Below, in pieces: positions 1 through 12,900 of a DNA stretch of 64,000 bases. Source of the DNA: Nyssa sinensis (Eukaryota > Streptophyta > Magnoliopsida > Cornales > Nyssaceae). The position numbers and the translations under genes are program-made. The DNA lies in NCBI GenBank assembly GCA_008638375.1, contig CM018050.1, forward strand, positions 31,486,220 to 31,550,219, read 5' to 3'. Every line of letters begins with the position of its first letter. Positions within the stretch are counted from its first letter, which is position 1. A model generated the notes under the pieces. That model made no database searches, was not told the origin of the DNA, and was given only the letters and a program-made list of their open reading frames with translations.

Positions 1-364
1 GCGGGGGTATACACATACTTGCATGTATGTGTATATGTATCTGCAATTACCTTAGTAACCAAACGACATGCATATGTCAGTGATAAGGAAACGAAATATA
101 TCAAAACTAAGGAATTACCAACTAAGGGATTACCAACATGATATTTATATAGTGCATATGCAAACTATGCTCTGATTAAATCTACCATCAAGACCAATTT
201 TTAAACATAGGAAGGAATTTAGAAATCTCTTGTTGGGCCTGACGGATGCCAAAAGCTAAGTAGTCTCAAGCTTAATATATTATCGCATAAAATACTAGGG
301 AATGCAGAGTGGATCCTTGAAATTTGTCCAATTTTTGGAATATAAGAACCAAATCTTTAATTTT

Positions 365-1310
365 TTAAAATTCTCTTCAGAAGACAAAAAAAATGAGGAA
401 GTAGAAAAAGAGTTATTTGAGCAAAACAGCTGATAATGTTGATGATGATAGTGATAGTAAGTCAGTCTCTGAAATGGTGAATGAGAAACCAAAATGACAG
501 TTTTTAAATCTCCATGATAGCATACAAGAATCCCCGACAATCTAAAATCTGGTGATTAAGTTTATTGCCATCACTGGCCCTCATCAGAAGCTAAGGTAGC
601 AGACTCCACGGACAAGGGAAAATCTCATGTCATAAAAATCAAAGCTAGACCATGTCAAGCACAACCAAAAGAAGATTAGAAGAATGTAAGTACATTTATA
701 TTTTTTAAGAATACAACTGAAAAAATAAAACCATACATACATCCCTTGGAAATGTCAATCATCGTCTACAATGACAAATACAATTACCATCAGAAGATGT
801 GGGCAAGTGTGAAAGCAGTGCTGAAAGGTGGCAATGACCTTTCTGAAATTCATATTCCAAACAGAACTCACCCACATAGAAATTGGCAGGAGCGGATAGA
901 AGGAAGAAGGGGAAAAGGAGGACGAAGATTATTTGAGGAAGATGCTGTTGACAGACTACCCATCCGGTACCAATAGTAACAACCACAAGTCTCCAATAGT
1001 AGCTAATGTTTACCTCAGCAATCACAATGATACCTTAGTTTTCAGATATGCCGGACACGATGAAAATATAAATCTCTACTTTAACGAAAACAACTTCAAA
1101 TATCAACTGGCATTTAATCATTTCTTTATAATAAACACCTACAGCAGGGGCAAACAAATCCGATAATAATGCTGTAGAAAAGCTTTAAAAGAACAAGCAC
1201 CCAACAATATTTCATTTAAGGAAGGGCAGCCAACTAAATTTCTAGTGCCACAAGAAAAAGAGGAAGGGAGAGAGGTCAGCATACGTCATGCTAGTGAGCA
1301 AAAAAGATCC
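365..1310 (+). pseudogene. Unrecognised coding-like relic
   Basis: Short acidic, lysine-rich stretches on the plus strand look like decayed coding sequence, but I cannot name the family. One frame near 425-490 reads an Asp-rich stretch. Another near 570-680 is Ser/Lys-rich. A third at about 905-1165 begins with a Glu/Asp-rich stretch ending in EKEDEDYLRK and then stays open for some 75 codons. Frames change between the segments and stops intervene, so no continuous product is present. It lies beyond the last visible PP4R3 exon and on the opposite strand, so it may sit in a PP4R3 intron. It could equally be chance open frame in A-rich DNA. Confidence is low. Confidence 0.22.
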
Positions 1311-1374
1311 AAGGAATAATACAGCGAACACCAAAACAAATTTTAAAAAAAAAAAAATAGAAGATAATTTGAAC

Positions 1375-1454
1375 CTTCAGAATCAAAGGACGTCTATATA
1401 GCTCGACTGCAGGAAAATCTCTCAACTCACTATTGACACTATGATATGCTTCAT
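1375..1454 (-). CDS. PP4R3: PP4R3 exon 6 (last visible exon)
   Basis: 80 nt, acceptor ATTGCAG, donor AAG|GTTCAA, ending in phase 0. It encodes [18 protein letters not shown] and then PLILK. Between these the sequence reads YRR where relatives usually carry small residues, which may signal relaxed constraint. The next family block (a helix-rich stretch with DQDFFRKLMDLF) is not found on the minus strand between 1 and 1374, so it must lie outside the window or be lost. Confidence 0.85.
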
Positions 1455-3937
1455 CTGCAATAGTGACAAAAAGGAAGATCAATTATCAATGACATCAGCA
1501 TAGGTCTTCTTGCAAAAAGTTAGTTGAAATAAAATAAACAAAAAAAATTTGAACAAAAAATTACTCAATAAAAGAAGCAGCTGTTCAATTGCTCAATAGT
1601 TTTTTTATTTGGGGAAGTTATCTAATTTTGGAACTCTGTCTAGATTTTATATTTGATTTGAGCTTATGGAGCTTGATTTTAATTTACTATTGTGGACTAT
1701 GTGCGGAGTATACTTGATAATTCCAAAAAAAAATATATCTATATATTAAGATGGTTCCTACTGGTTCAGTAGGTCTCATTCAAGGCCAAGTTTATGTTAT
1801 TGGGTTATCATTGGTTGTAAGAATGGTATCCGTCAAGATGGGGGTCTTGAAGTGTGTTAGGCGAAGTTGAGTGAGTTCTGGAAACACATTGGATAAAAGG
1901 TGGGAAATATGAGGTGGTCTAGATTTTGAACAAACTAGTAGTGCATACAGGCCCTCTCCGCATGGTGTTTCCACACCTACATAGAATTGCATTGAATAAA
2001 CAGGAAAAATGGGCTTGCCTTTTCTGTTATTTTTTTTTGGCCGGGCAGGGCAGGGCGGGGCGGGGGGTTGGGGTGGGTGACTTAATTTGAGATATCAGCC
2101 TCATCAGACAGCTCCAAAATTGGGAAGTATCAAAGATGATGGAGTTGTATGTACACGGCACATGGCAAACCTGAGGAGGAAAAGGACAATTCACGGTGAG
2201 AAGGGTCCAAGCATATGAAATTTGAAGTGAGCTTTTTACTGCAAGTTGAAGGAAGTCAGGAATTTCCATGGAAAGCCACATGGAAATCCAACGTGCCTCT
2301 CAAAGTTGCTTTCTTTATGTAGTGCGCAGCTTTGGAGAGAATTCAAACTTTGGATACCTTGCGAAAAAAAGCCAGATTATCGTCAATTGGCACAGCTTCT
2401 GCAAAGCAAACGAAGACATAATTAACCATCTTCTAATCTGTTATCAGGTCACAGGGGCAATTTAGACACTATTTTTTTTTGTAGGTAAACGTATACAATT
2501 TAGACACTGTTAATTGGCGGAGTTAGTCAAATTATGCCTCAGTCCACGATGGAGGTGCGTAGGAGGGCTAGAGTAACATGCTGGATGGCTCCTTCGTGCT
2601 TATGGTGGATCATTTGGATGGAGAGAAATCGTAGAGTTTTTGAAGGTGTAAGATCTTTTATGGAATGTAAAAACTAATTTGTTGAGCACCCTTCATTTTT
2701 TGTTAACAGGGGGCTCGGCCTTGTTTATAAATAGCTTTTTTCTCTTTTTTGGACGCTATGCAAGTATAGTTAGAAAATGTCCTTTTTTTAATATTTTTTA
2801 CTTATCAAAAGGAATTCTACATTGTGTAGTTTCCAAGTGGAGTCCTAGTAGAATCCAAAGCACCTAAGGTTCTTAGGTTTAGTTGCGAAACTCTCTCAAT
2901 TTAATAGAAAACAAGTTTAGAAAATAAACTTGGAGAAATTTTCCTTAGTTATGCTATTTAAGGATTATGTGATGTAATTCTACCCCGCGAGTTATGCCTA
3001 TGGACTCCTACAAATGATTACCACCATCTTTATCCACTCGTCTCTTTAAATTTCTGCACAAGCATTTGGGACCCTCAAACAGCCCTAGTTGGCTATTATT
3101 CTACCATTAAAAATTCTATTTGACAAGTTGAATCGATTCCCCCTTTAAACATTCAACCCTAGTACCCAACAATTTTAATACTAGCCACAAGTAATTGTTC
3201 AGAGGTACTCTTTACAGCCAAAAACAGCCTCAGAATTTGACTTTCCTTGCCTCATTAAAACTCCAACCTTATTCCTTTCTTGCAACCTACAAATTATAAA
3301 ACCCAATGTCTCCACTAACTTTGCTACAAAAAGCCAATGACAATCAGTCTCAGAAACCTCTTTAGTGTTGTGCAACATCAATTTCTGTACCAAATCATTT
3401 TTATTTTTATTTTTTTTCATAATACATCATTAAGAGAGGATATAAGGATTCAAAGATACTCTATCCAACAAGGTTGTTAAAATTGGTATCACATGTTGGA
3501 TCGTCTGGGGCCTATAGAATTGGATCATAAGATACTACAATTGAGGGAAAGACAACAAATATTATTGCTAAGCAACCAATAACTCCAAAAACTAAAGTTG
3601 TTAGAGAATGGACCAACAATGTATATAATGCTCTCAACACTCCACCTTACGTGCGACCCCGAACTCGCACGTGGAGAGACAAACAAACCATACAAATGAG
3701 TGCAACTTTGCACAAACAAACAAACGGGAAATAAATGCAAATCGAGAGACTTGAACTAACACCTCTTGTAATCAAGGCTCGGATACCATGTTAGACAACC
3801 AAGGTAATTTTTTTAACACAAAACTAATCCAATTTCCAAATACAAATAGGTCAAGGTACCATGACAAAACAGGAAAGAACAAAACAAGTGAACAGGAGAA
3901 ATAAAGAGAGGCAATACAAACAGAGGAAAAGAAGAAC

Positions 3938-3975
<38 letters not shown>

Positions 3976-6900
3976 ATAAACAGAGAAGAAGAAACGAATA
4001 ACATAGAGAAAAAGGGAAGACAGAAAAACAAAGAGGAAGAAAGAAAAATTCAACAATATGATCAGGAAAAATTTGATAATATGCTTGCTTTGTTCTTTCC
4101 AATTACAAAATAAAATCCAGCTTACCAAAAAAATTAGAGCTTTCTTTCTTCATTAATAGTCAAAACAAAAAGAAGAACAAAAATCATCAAAACAAAAGAA
4201 AAACAACAAAATTCATTACCCAGTGTTAGTCCCACTTTATGCCGGTTGCTACAAGGGGTAGACTGGAGACAAACTTAACCGTTAACATTATTTTTAAGGA
4301 AAATGGTTGTTCTCAAACTCTGAAAATGGTTCCACTCTCTTTGCAATTTCTATACGACATAGAGCGATTCAGCTATAATGGATTGTATGATCCTACAAGT
4401 TAGATTCCGATCGATTTATCTATTACGCATCGTCGGATCACGTGATCCTACCATCTAGATTGCACATTAACAACCATGTTATCCAATATCCACTTTTAAG
4501 GTAGACAAAGACATTGCTTCTTCAATCACACTTCAATAAAAATCTCCAGCACTTTGAAATTGGTGTTCCAATAAACAGTCGCCCCAGTAGATCATGACAC
4601 GTGGAAGTACAGTTCGGAGGAATGGAACTTGGAGGCATACACCTTGGATGTGTGAACCTCGAACTTGGCTCAGTCACTCTGAGCATCCCGATCTGGGTAG
4701 TCCAGATCTCCCGGGATTCCGAGAACAAAAACAGAGTCCGATAAGGAAACTAGTCAACTATGAGATTGACATGAATCCCTATATTTAACGAGAAGATCTC
4801 AACAATATTGAAACCAATTGCCTATATAGAGGATGGACCTTAACCTAAACAGGTACGCTCACAATCCTTCACATTAAATACCAATTCTCCCTTCCAACCA
4901 CTAACTTTATAATCGGACGCATCTTCACCGGACCCCCTCCGGTGATCCTCTAATTCTTCTTTTGCAGTTGTCTTGCCAGAAGATCTCAACCGTTGAATAT
5001 CTTGCGAAGAAAGTAACATAATCAGAAATTATGTTCTTTTCATCGCTACAAACAACAAAGAAAATCTAACAATTAAAAAATTATATTGGAAATTTGGACA
5101 TGTAAATAAAAATGTACTTGCTTTTCCAAAACGGATAAGAAGATTATTACAAACACTTACTGTTAAGAGTGTTCCAGTGCAGGCTTCTTTGCACACTACA
5201 AATGTGATCCCTGCATAAAACAATTATTTCACTAGGATTTATTGCAACGACCCAAAGAAGAATACATTACAAATTAACACAAGGAAAAAACTGGAAAGAT
5301 ATCTTTACTAGTTACCATATGTAAGAGCACCCAGCGGTCTCTTGAAAGCTAAGAGCTAATTCAGTTGAATACTCTGGATCTCTCCAAGAGATAATTGTAT
5401 CTTGAAAAAAAAAAGAAAATTATACATTGAATAATAACATGGAGAAAATTTACTATACAATGCAATAATGGAAACAAAACAATACCTTCTTGCTTTCGAT
5501 AAATATCATCTGAGCTAATACAGTGTAAAAGTATAGTTTCATTATCTTCTTCATCAATAACAAGTAAACCCAGTTCCTCTGATCTCTGTGTTATGACATT
5601 TGCATTCAATCAAATTTCCAGAAAACTTTTAACCAGTAAAATTTGCAAAAACAAAATTCAAAGTCACCAATTTAATAGTGTCAAACAAATGAAAAAAAAA
5701 AAAAAGATCAAAGAAACAGCCACACCTCCAAATAGTCAATAGTGACATGCCCAGTTCCTTCGTCGTCCCATTTCCCATCATCATTCAGGCGGTAGACCTT
5801 AACACGCTGAAATTTAAATTTAAAAGATAAAAAAGGCTCAGTGAGCATTTTTACCAGTTATGAAGCCATAGCAGCATTGATGCTACAAACTGAAGAAAAA
5901 ATGGAGCCCAATATAACAGGATATGTATGTAATTCCTGGAAACCTCCAGCCAATGTAGAAAAACCCCACAAAAAATATTACTATACAGAATAAACAAATG
6001 CACCTAGCAAGGTGCACAAATATAGGACTTTCATCAAGTGTAGATTGACTATAATGAAGTTCACAAAGAGCTCCTCAACCAACCCGATTGATCAAAGTAT
6101 AGATGATTCTTAAAATCAACAAAACAGATTTGCTGTGTTAGCACTACCCTGGGTTGTAGGAAACATACAAGTTACCAGCTGTAACTCAGTTTCAGGGGCA
6201 TCCATAGTGATCACAGATTACATAACAGCTGGCAAACTGATTGAGGTAGCATCAGGGTTTATGTCCCATACGTTGTATTGTTAGAGAAGTCACAAATTTG
6301 CAAGACGAATGGAGAGGGAGCGGGAGAGGGAGAAGGAGCCAAAAGGAATCTAAGCAATACTCTAATATAAAAAGGGAGACACAAAATAAATATCTCATAC
6401 AAATGAAAAAACAATGTTTGACAACAGAAAATGATTCCAAGGCCAACAGAAACATTATATCAACCAATTAGAAAAAAATATATAAAATTTGTTACCAAGC
6501 TCCTACAATACAAATATGATAGTCATTTTTTTTTCATTAACTTGAATTGCATATATTGCCTAGATAGAAGTTTGCAAGACAATCACCACTACAGTCTTCA
6601 AGTTACAAAATCTGAAAACACGGACTCCTAAAGCCAATTGATGAAACACAATCACTTGTGTTTAAAGCTATGAAGCACGGACACTCTATTTTGACTCACG
6701 CGTCTATGTCAGACATCGACTCCCGGACATGTGTCGAATATGCGAAAAAAAGAGAGCCCAATTTATTTATGTATTTTTTCTTAATTCCAGACACGTTTTC
6801 TTTTTTTCCTTCTTTTTTTTTTTTTTTGGACTTTTCCTCTTTTTCTCCTCTTCTCCTTAGTTCTTTTTTTTATTATGTATACATATACATATATATAGTC

Positions 6901-9900
6901 TATGTCATAGCTAGTAAATTTGTTTTTAAACTTGAATCATGGACGTTGATGATTAAATAAAGTTCTTGAATTTTTATTTAATGATTTTATTATTTTAATA
7001 ATGTTTTTGTAATTTGTGTGTTTTTATACCAATTTTAATTGAAATAATGTTAGGTTTTTATTATATAATCATATAAAAATATAAAAAATTTATATATATT
7101 CAACGTTTTGTGTCCTACTTTTTTGAGAAATAACATATGTGTCGGTGTCGGTGTCGTGTCATGTGTATCCCGTGTCTGTATCAGTACTCCTTAGGTTTAA
7201 AGTTTCACACCAATTATGACTATTTACAAGTGTCCTTCGATGTACAGGTACTTAAATTAGACGTGTGCAAACGTCCCTGCATAATATGTTGGGAAAGTAT
7301 AGCCTAAGGGTTTAATGTAGACTGTAGATTGAAAATAGATCTTCTATTTTTATTTTTATTTTTTTTGGGGGGGGGGAGGGAGTTAGAAAATAGATCTTTC
7401 ATTTCATTAAACTAATTTCCCCAAACTCGTAATTCCCATCCATTTGAAAAATATATAACCAGCCACCCCCAGCCCAAAAAGGGAAAAAAATGCATGTAGA
7501 CAATGAAATGAACATAATATGGAAGATCAGGGATTAAGTATACGATCATGGGGAATTACATGAAGATCCAGATACATTACTAGGGACACATGTATATATG
7601 GAATATTGAGTAAAAGCACTTTTTTAATCAGTAAAAAATCATGGAGTAAAGGCACATAATACATATGCAAAGAGGAATGATATAAAAACTCAATAGATGT
7701 GATGAAATAATGATAGCAAAGTTGCCACAAGTTCAGTATACACAAGACTAGAGTGTGTTACAAGGTATTCCAATCAAGTGTGAGTCATTCCTAATGAAAA
7801 TAGGGGGGGAAAATAAAATAGAGTTTAGCCACATCAGCAACAAGCAGTGTCATTTCTGAAAAATGCTTTCTTAATCATATATCACTCCACATCAACATAC
7901 TTCGAAAAATATTACTCACTCCAAAAAAATTTTAAAAAAAATATATATATATACATATATATTTCATCAAATAGACGGTGAGATATTACGATAACATAAG
8001 TGGTTGCAGGAATTTGCCGAGAAAAATAGGAAGCAAATGACATGGAATATAAACCCCAAAATGAGAACATGACCGCTATTGGCCAGTCTGTGTCAGCATG
8101 AAAGCACTTAAATGGGACATAGCTAAAAAGGACTGACCAATTAAAGCACAGACAAGATATTAGCTACTCAATGAAGTAGAGACAAATAACACTCAAATAT
8201 TAATACCGAGTCAATCAAAACCAGAATGTGGCCTAACTACTGATGTAGAACAGATCATAAAAGAATTCAATTCCTAGCACGGAATTGCGTGCAATGCCAG
8301 AATTGTCAGAATTGCGTGAAATTCGGTAAATGACTTGGAATCGATGTGCTAATCAATACTCCTCGCTTCGCCAGGACGTATGCCGTTTTTCAGGCAAATT
8401 CTTTCGCTTTGGCCTTCAAAAGCGCATTTTTACTACTTTTGGTAATAATGTGTTGTTTAATTTCCTAAAGCTGCAGTTGCCGTTTGAAGCTGTCCTATTG
8501 TCAGATTGCTGCTTAAGTTTACGGTTTTTTGATTTATGCTTTAATTAGAATATTTCTATTTTTGAAATTTTGAGTATTTTTCCTTATTTTAGTTATTTCT
8601 TTCCTAAAGTTAGAGTTCTAGTTGAATTAGAACTTATAGTCCTAGACGAATTAGGTTTTGCAGCCTATATAAAGGCTATTTCTTTTCATTGTAAGGTTAA
8701 CATTCATTCAATAAAGAATTTTCTTACTGAGATCTTATTCTCTAAACTCGTGGATTCGAGTGTGTGTTCTTGTTCGTGGATTTGAGCGATTTTCCAAGAA
8801 ACAAGCGATGTCCTACTTCATAAGCTTCCGCTACATCAGTTGGTATCAGAGCAGGCCTAATCCTGTTCAGATGGCGAACGCACGGAACGAGGGCGAAATC
8901 CTTGACGGCAGTGACCGTGAGGAAAATAAGGTTACAAGGGCTAAATTCAGAATTTCCAGCATGAGACCCAGCAGACTCAACGTGAGACCCAGCAAGCGTT
9001 GCGGGAGATCCAAGCGACTCTTGCTAGGCTGACGGCAGGGAATAATCAGCGGGGCAACAGTCCTACGGGTCGTCAACCTTTCCGAGAGAGGGTTGAAGTT
9101 GTTCGTGAATGCCATCGAGAGATTCCACGTAGGCAGCTAGCCTATGAGGATAACCTGAGTGAGGATGAGGAAGATGCTGAAACCATACTCCAGGATAATC
9201 GGAGGAATTACCGAGGAAAGCAGGACCGACAGACTTTTCGTATGAAGATGGATCTGCCTAGTTTTAATGGTCAACTTCAAATCGAGGGGTTTCTTGATTG
9301 GGTGGTATTAGTCGAGAGGTTTTTTGATTATATGGATATTCCTAAAGATAAAAAGGTGAAACTAGTCGTGTACAGACTATTGGGGGAGCTTCTGCTTTGT
9401 AGGAACAGTTGCAAATTACACGAATGCGACAAGAAAAGGGGATGGTTCGAACATGGGCTAAGATAAGGCGACTATTACGATCCAGGTATCTGCCTCCAGA
9501 TTATGAGCAGATTCTGTTTCAACAATATCAGAATAGTGGGCAGGGGAGTAGAATAGTCGAGGCTTACTTGGAGGAATTCCACAAGCTGTTGTCACGTAAT
9601 AACCTGCTAGAAACAGATGCGCAACAAGTTGTTAGGTTTGTTGGGAGGCTACGTTGGGCTATACAGGATCCAGTTGCGATGCAAACAGTCTACACCTTAA
9701 CTGAAGCCGTTGCATTGGCTATTAAGGCAGAAACTCAATTGGACAGATTGAAGACGGCGGTCGTAGAAAGAAATTCCTTTAATTCTAATCGTGCTACAGT
9801 AAATAAAGGAAAAGCCCCAAATACTCAGCCACCTTTGTCTAACACCACTCACAGGACAAGTAGCAGTGGAGGTCCATCAAAGCTAGCCAACACTGTTCCA

Positions 9901-12900
9901 CCAGAAGTGGCACCTCGGAACCCTTATGCTCGTCTAGGGTCTGATAAGTGCTATAGATGTAGATAGCCAAGGCACCATTCCAACCAGTGTCCTAAAAGGG
10001 ATACTGTTAACTTAGTGGAGCCAGGAGAACATGGCAGATTCGAGACAAAGGAGGACAAGAATGAAGCGCCCTATACTTATGAAGAGGAAGAGGTAACGGG
10101 TGGCAATGAAAGAGAGCTGTTGTCACGCTCTCTGGTGGTTCAACGACTTCTGCTAGCACCAAAGCGAGAAGAACCATCTCAGCGGCATAATATATTCCGA
10201 ACCAGATGTACTGTGAACAAAAGGGTTTGTGATGTCATTATTGATAGTGGCAGTAGTAAAAATATAGTGTCGAAAGTAATGGTTACTAAGTTGGACTTGC
10301 AGACTGAAAACACCCTTCATCGTATAAGATTGGATTAAATGGGGTGCTGAAGTGAAGGTAACTGAAATCTGTCGCATTAAATTTTCAATTGGGAAGACTT
10401 ATATAGATGAGGTTGTGTGTGACGTGGTGAAGATGGATGCCTGCCATATGATTTTGGGACGACCATGGCAGTTCAATGTGGATGCTACATACAGGGGCCG
10501 TGATAACGTATATGTTTTCATGAAGGGGGGCCTAAAGATCATTTTGGGACCCATAAAAGAGGAATTTTCAATTGTTGAACCAAAGTCAAAGGGCAAGTCA
10601 GTATTTCTGGTGGATGGGGGCGAATTCACAGAGGAAACTAAGTAATCTAGAGAGATTTTTGCTATGGTAGTTGGGGGAGAAGTTGCAGGGAGTCTATGGA
10701 AATTTCACTCGCACTTGAACCTTTGCTAGAGGAATTTCAAAAAATTATACCGTCAAAGCTACCAGATGGATTGCCTCTTATGCGAGACATACAGCATCAG
10801 ATTGATATCACATCGGGAGCCAGTTTGCCTAATCGTCCACATTATCGGATGAGTCCCAAGGAAAGTCAGATTCTACAAGAGCAGGTAGAAGAGTTGATAA
10901 AGAAGGGATTGGTGCAGAAGAGCATGAGTCATTGTGCAGTACCAGCCTTGTTAGTTCCAAAGAAGGATGGTAGTTGGCGCATGTGCATCGACAACCGGGC
11001 AATTAACAAGATCACCATTGAATATAGGTTCCCTATTCCTCGTTTGGAAGATATGCTAGACATGCTGGCTGGATCCAAAGTCTTTTCGAAAATTGACTTA
11101 CGGAGCGGGTATCATCAGATTCGGATCAAGCCAGAAGATGAATGGAAGACTGCTTTTAAGACCAAGGAGGGGTTGTACGAATGGTTAGTGATGCCGTTTG
11201 AACTCACTAACGCGCCCAGTACTTTCATGCGGCTCATGAACCAGGTATTAAAACCATTCACTGAAAAATTTGTTGTGGTGTACTTTGATGATATATTAGT
11301 ATATAGCCAGAACGAATCTGACCATTTTGCGCACTTGAGGGAAGTACTTACAGTTTTGCAGCAAAATAGGCAGTATGTTAATTTAAAGAAGTGCAGCTTT
11401 ATGACCAGCAGTTTGTTATTTTTGAGATTTGTGGTAAATGCTGATGGGATTAAAGTTGATGAAGAAAAGATTTGTGCCATTCGAGAGTGGCCAACTCCAC
11501 AAACAGTGGGCGAGGTTCGTAGTTTTTATGGTCTGGCAACGTTTTACAGGCAGTTTGTCAGAGATTTTAGCCGGATAGTCGCACCAATTACTGAATGCAT
11601 GAAGAAGTGGAAATTTCACTGGGGAGACGAAGCAAAACGGAGTTTCGCGCTGATCAAGGAGAAATTATCATCTGCCCCAGTTTTAGCACTGCCAGATTTT
11701 GACAAGCTGTTTCAGGTAGAGTGCGATGCGTCTATTGTTGGCATTGGTGCAGTACTTTCTCAAGAAGGTAGACAGGTTGCGTTTTACAGCGAGAAGCTCA
11801 GTGAAGCTCGCCAAAAGTGGTCTACTTATGAGCTGGAATTGTAAGCTGTTTTTCACGCCTTGAAGGTTTGGGAACACTATCTGGTGTAGAGGGAGTTTGT
11901 CTTATTCAGCGACCATCAAGCTCTGAAATTTATGAACAACTAGAATAGTGTCAACCGGATGCATGCCGACTGAATTTCTTTTATACAACGCTTCACTTTC
12001 ACTTTGAAGCATAAGGCGGGTCAATTAAACCGGGTAGCTGATGCACTAAGCAAGAGGACGTTGTTGCTTGTCACAATGCGGGCTGAAGTGGTTGGATTTG
12101 ATTGTCTCAAAGAACTATATGCAGACGATGAAGATTTTCAGGACATTTGGGCAAAATGTCAATTGGGTCTTTCCATTTTGCAGAATGCATATTGAAGAGG
12201 GTTATCTGTTTCGAGGCAACCAATTGTGCATCCCGAAGAGTTCACTACGAGATCAGATAATTCAGGAAATACATGGTGGAGGCTTGGGCGGACACTTGGG
12301 TCGTGACAAAACAGTAGCTCTTGCTGAAGAGAGGTATTATTGGCCCCAACTGAAACGAGACATCGGCAGTCATGTTAAAAGATGCCCCATCTGTCAGGCT
12401 GCCAAAAGTCAATCTCAAAACACGGGTCTGTGCATGCCCTTGCCCATTCCAGCAGCACCTTAGGAGAATCTTTCCATGGACTTTGTCTTGGGGCTTCCAC
12501 GAACCCAACACGAATTTGATTCTGTATTTGTGGTGGTTGATAGGTATTCCAAAATAGATCACTTTATTGCTTGCAAAAAGACCTCCGATGCAGTGCACGT
12601 AGCAAATTTGTTTTTTAAAGAGGTTGTTCGTTTGCATGGGGTCCCCAAATCCATCAATTCAGATAGGGACACCAAATTCTTGAAGTCATTTTTGGCGAAC
12701 CTTATGGAGGCGGTTTGACACATCCTTGAATTTCAGTAGCACGAGTCATCCTCAATCCGATGGTCAAACAGAAGTGGTGAACTGAAATTTTGGGAATTTA
12801 ATTCGCTGCATTTCTGGAGAAAAACCGAAACAGTACGGATCTTGCTCTTGCACAGGCTTGAGTTTTCTTATAACAGTATGCTAAATCATTCTACCTGGAA

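Larger units (their letters stand above)
1455..5160 (-). other. PP4R3 intron 5 (3.7 kb)
   Basis: The intron is enlarged by a LINE fragment, a TRIM-like remnant, a GA microsatellite and a gypsy-type LTR fragment. The stretches 1490-2030, 2750-3520 and 4000-4560 hold no gene or repeat that I can recognise. Confidence 0.75.

Noticed and set aside
3520..3800. Cassandra-type TRIM
   Set aside because: No 5S rRNA-like promoter sequence was seen in the LTR remnant.
3772..4128. Overlapping minus-strand frames rich in Ser/Leu/Phe
   Set aside because: Caused by the GA microsatellite and purine-rich surroundings read on the other strand.
11115..12637. Minus-strand open frames opposite the retrotransposon polymerase
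   Set aside because: Antisense shadows of RT and integrase.
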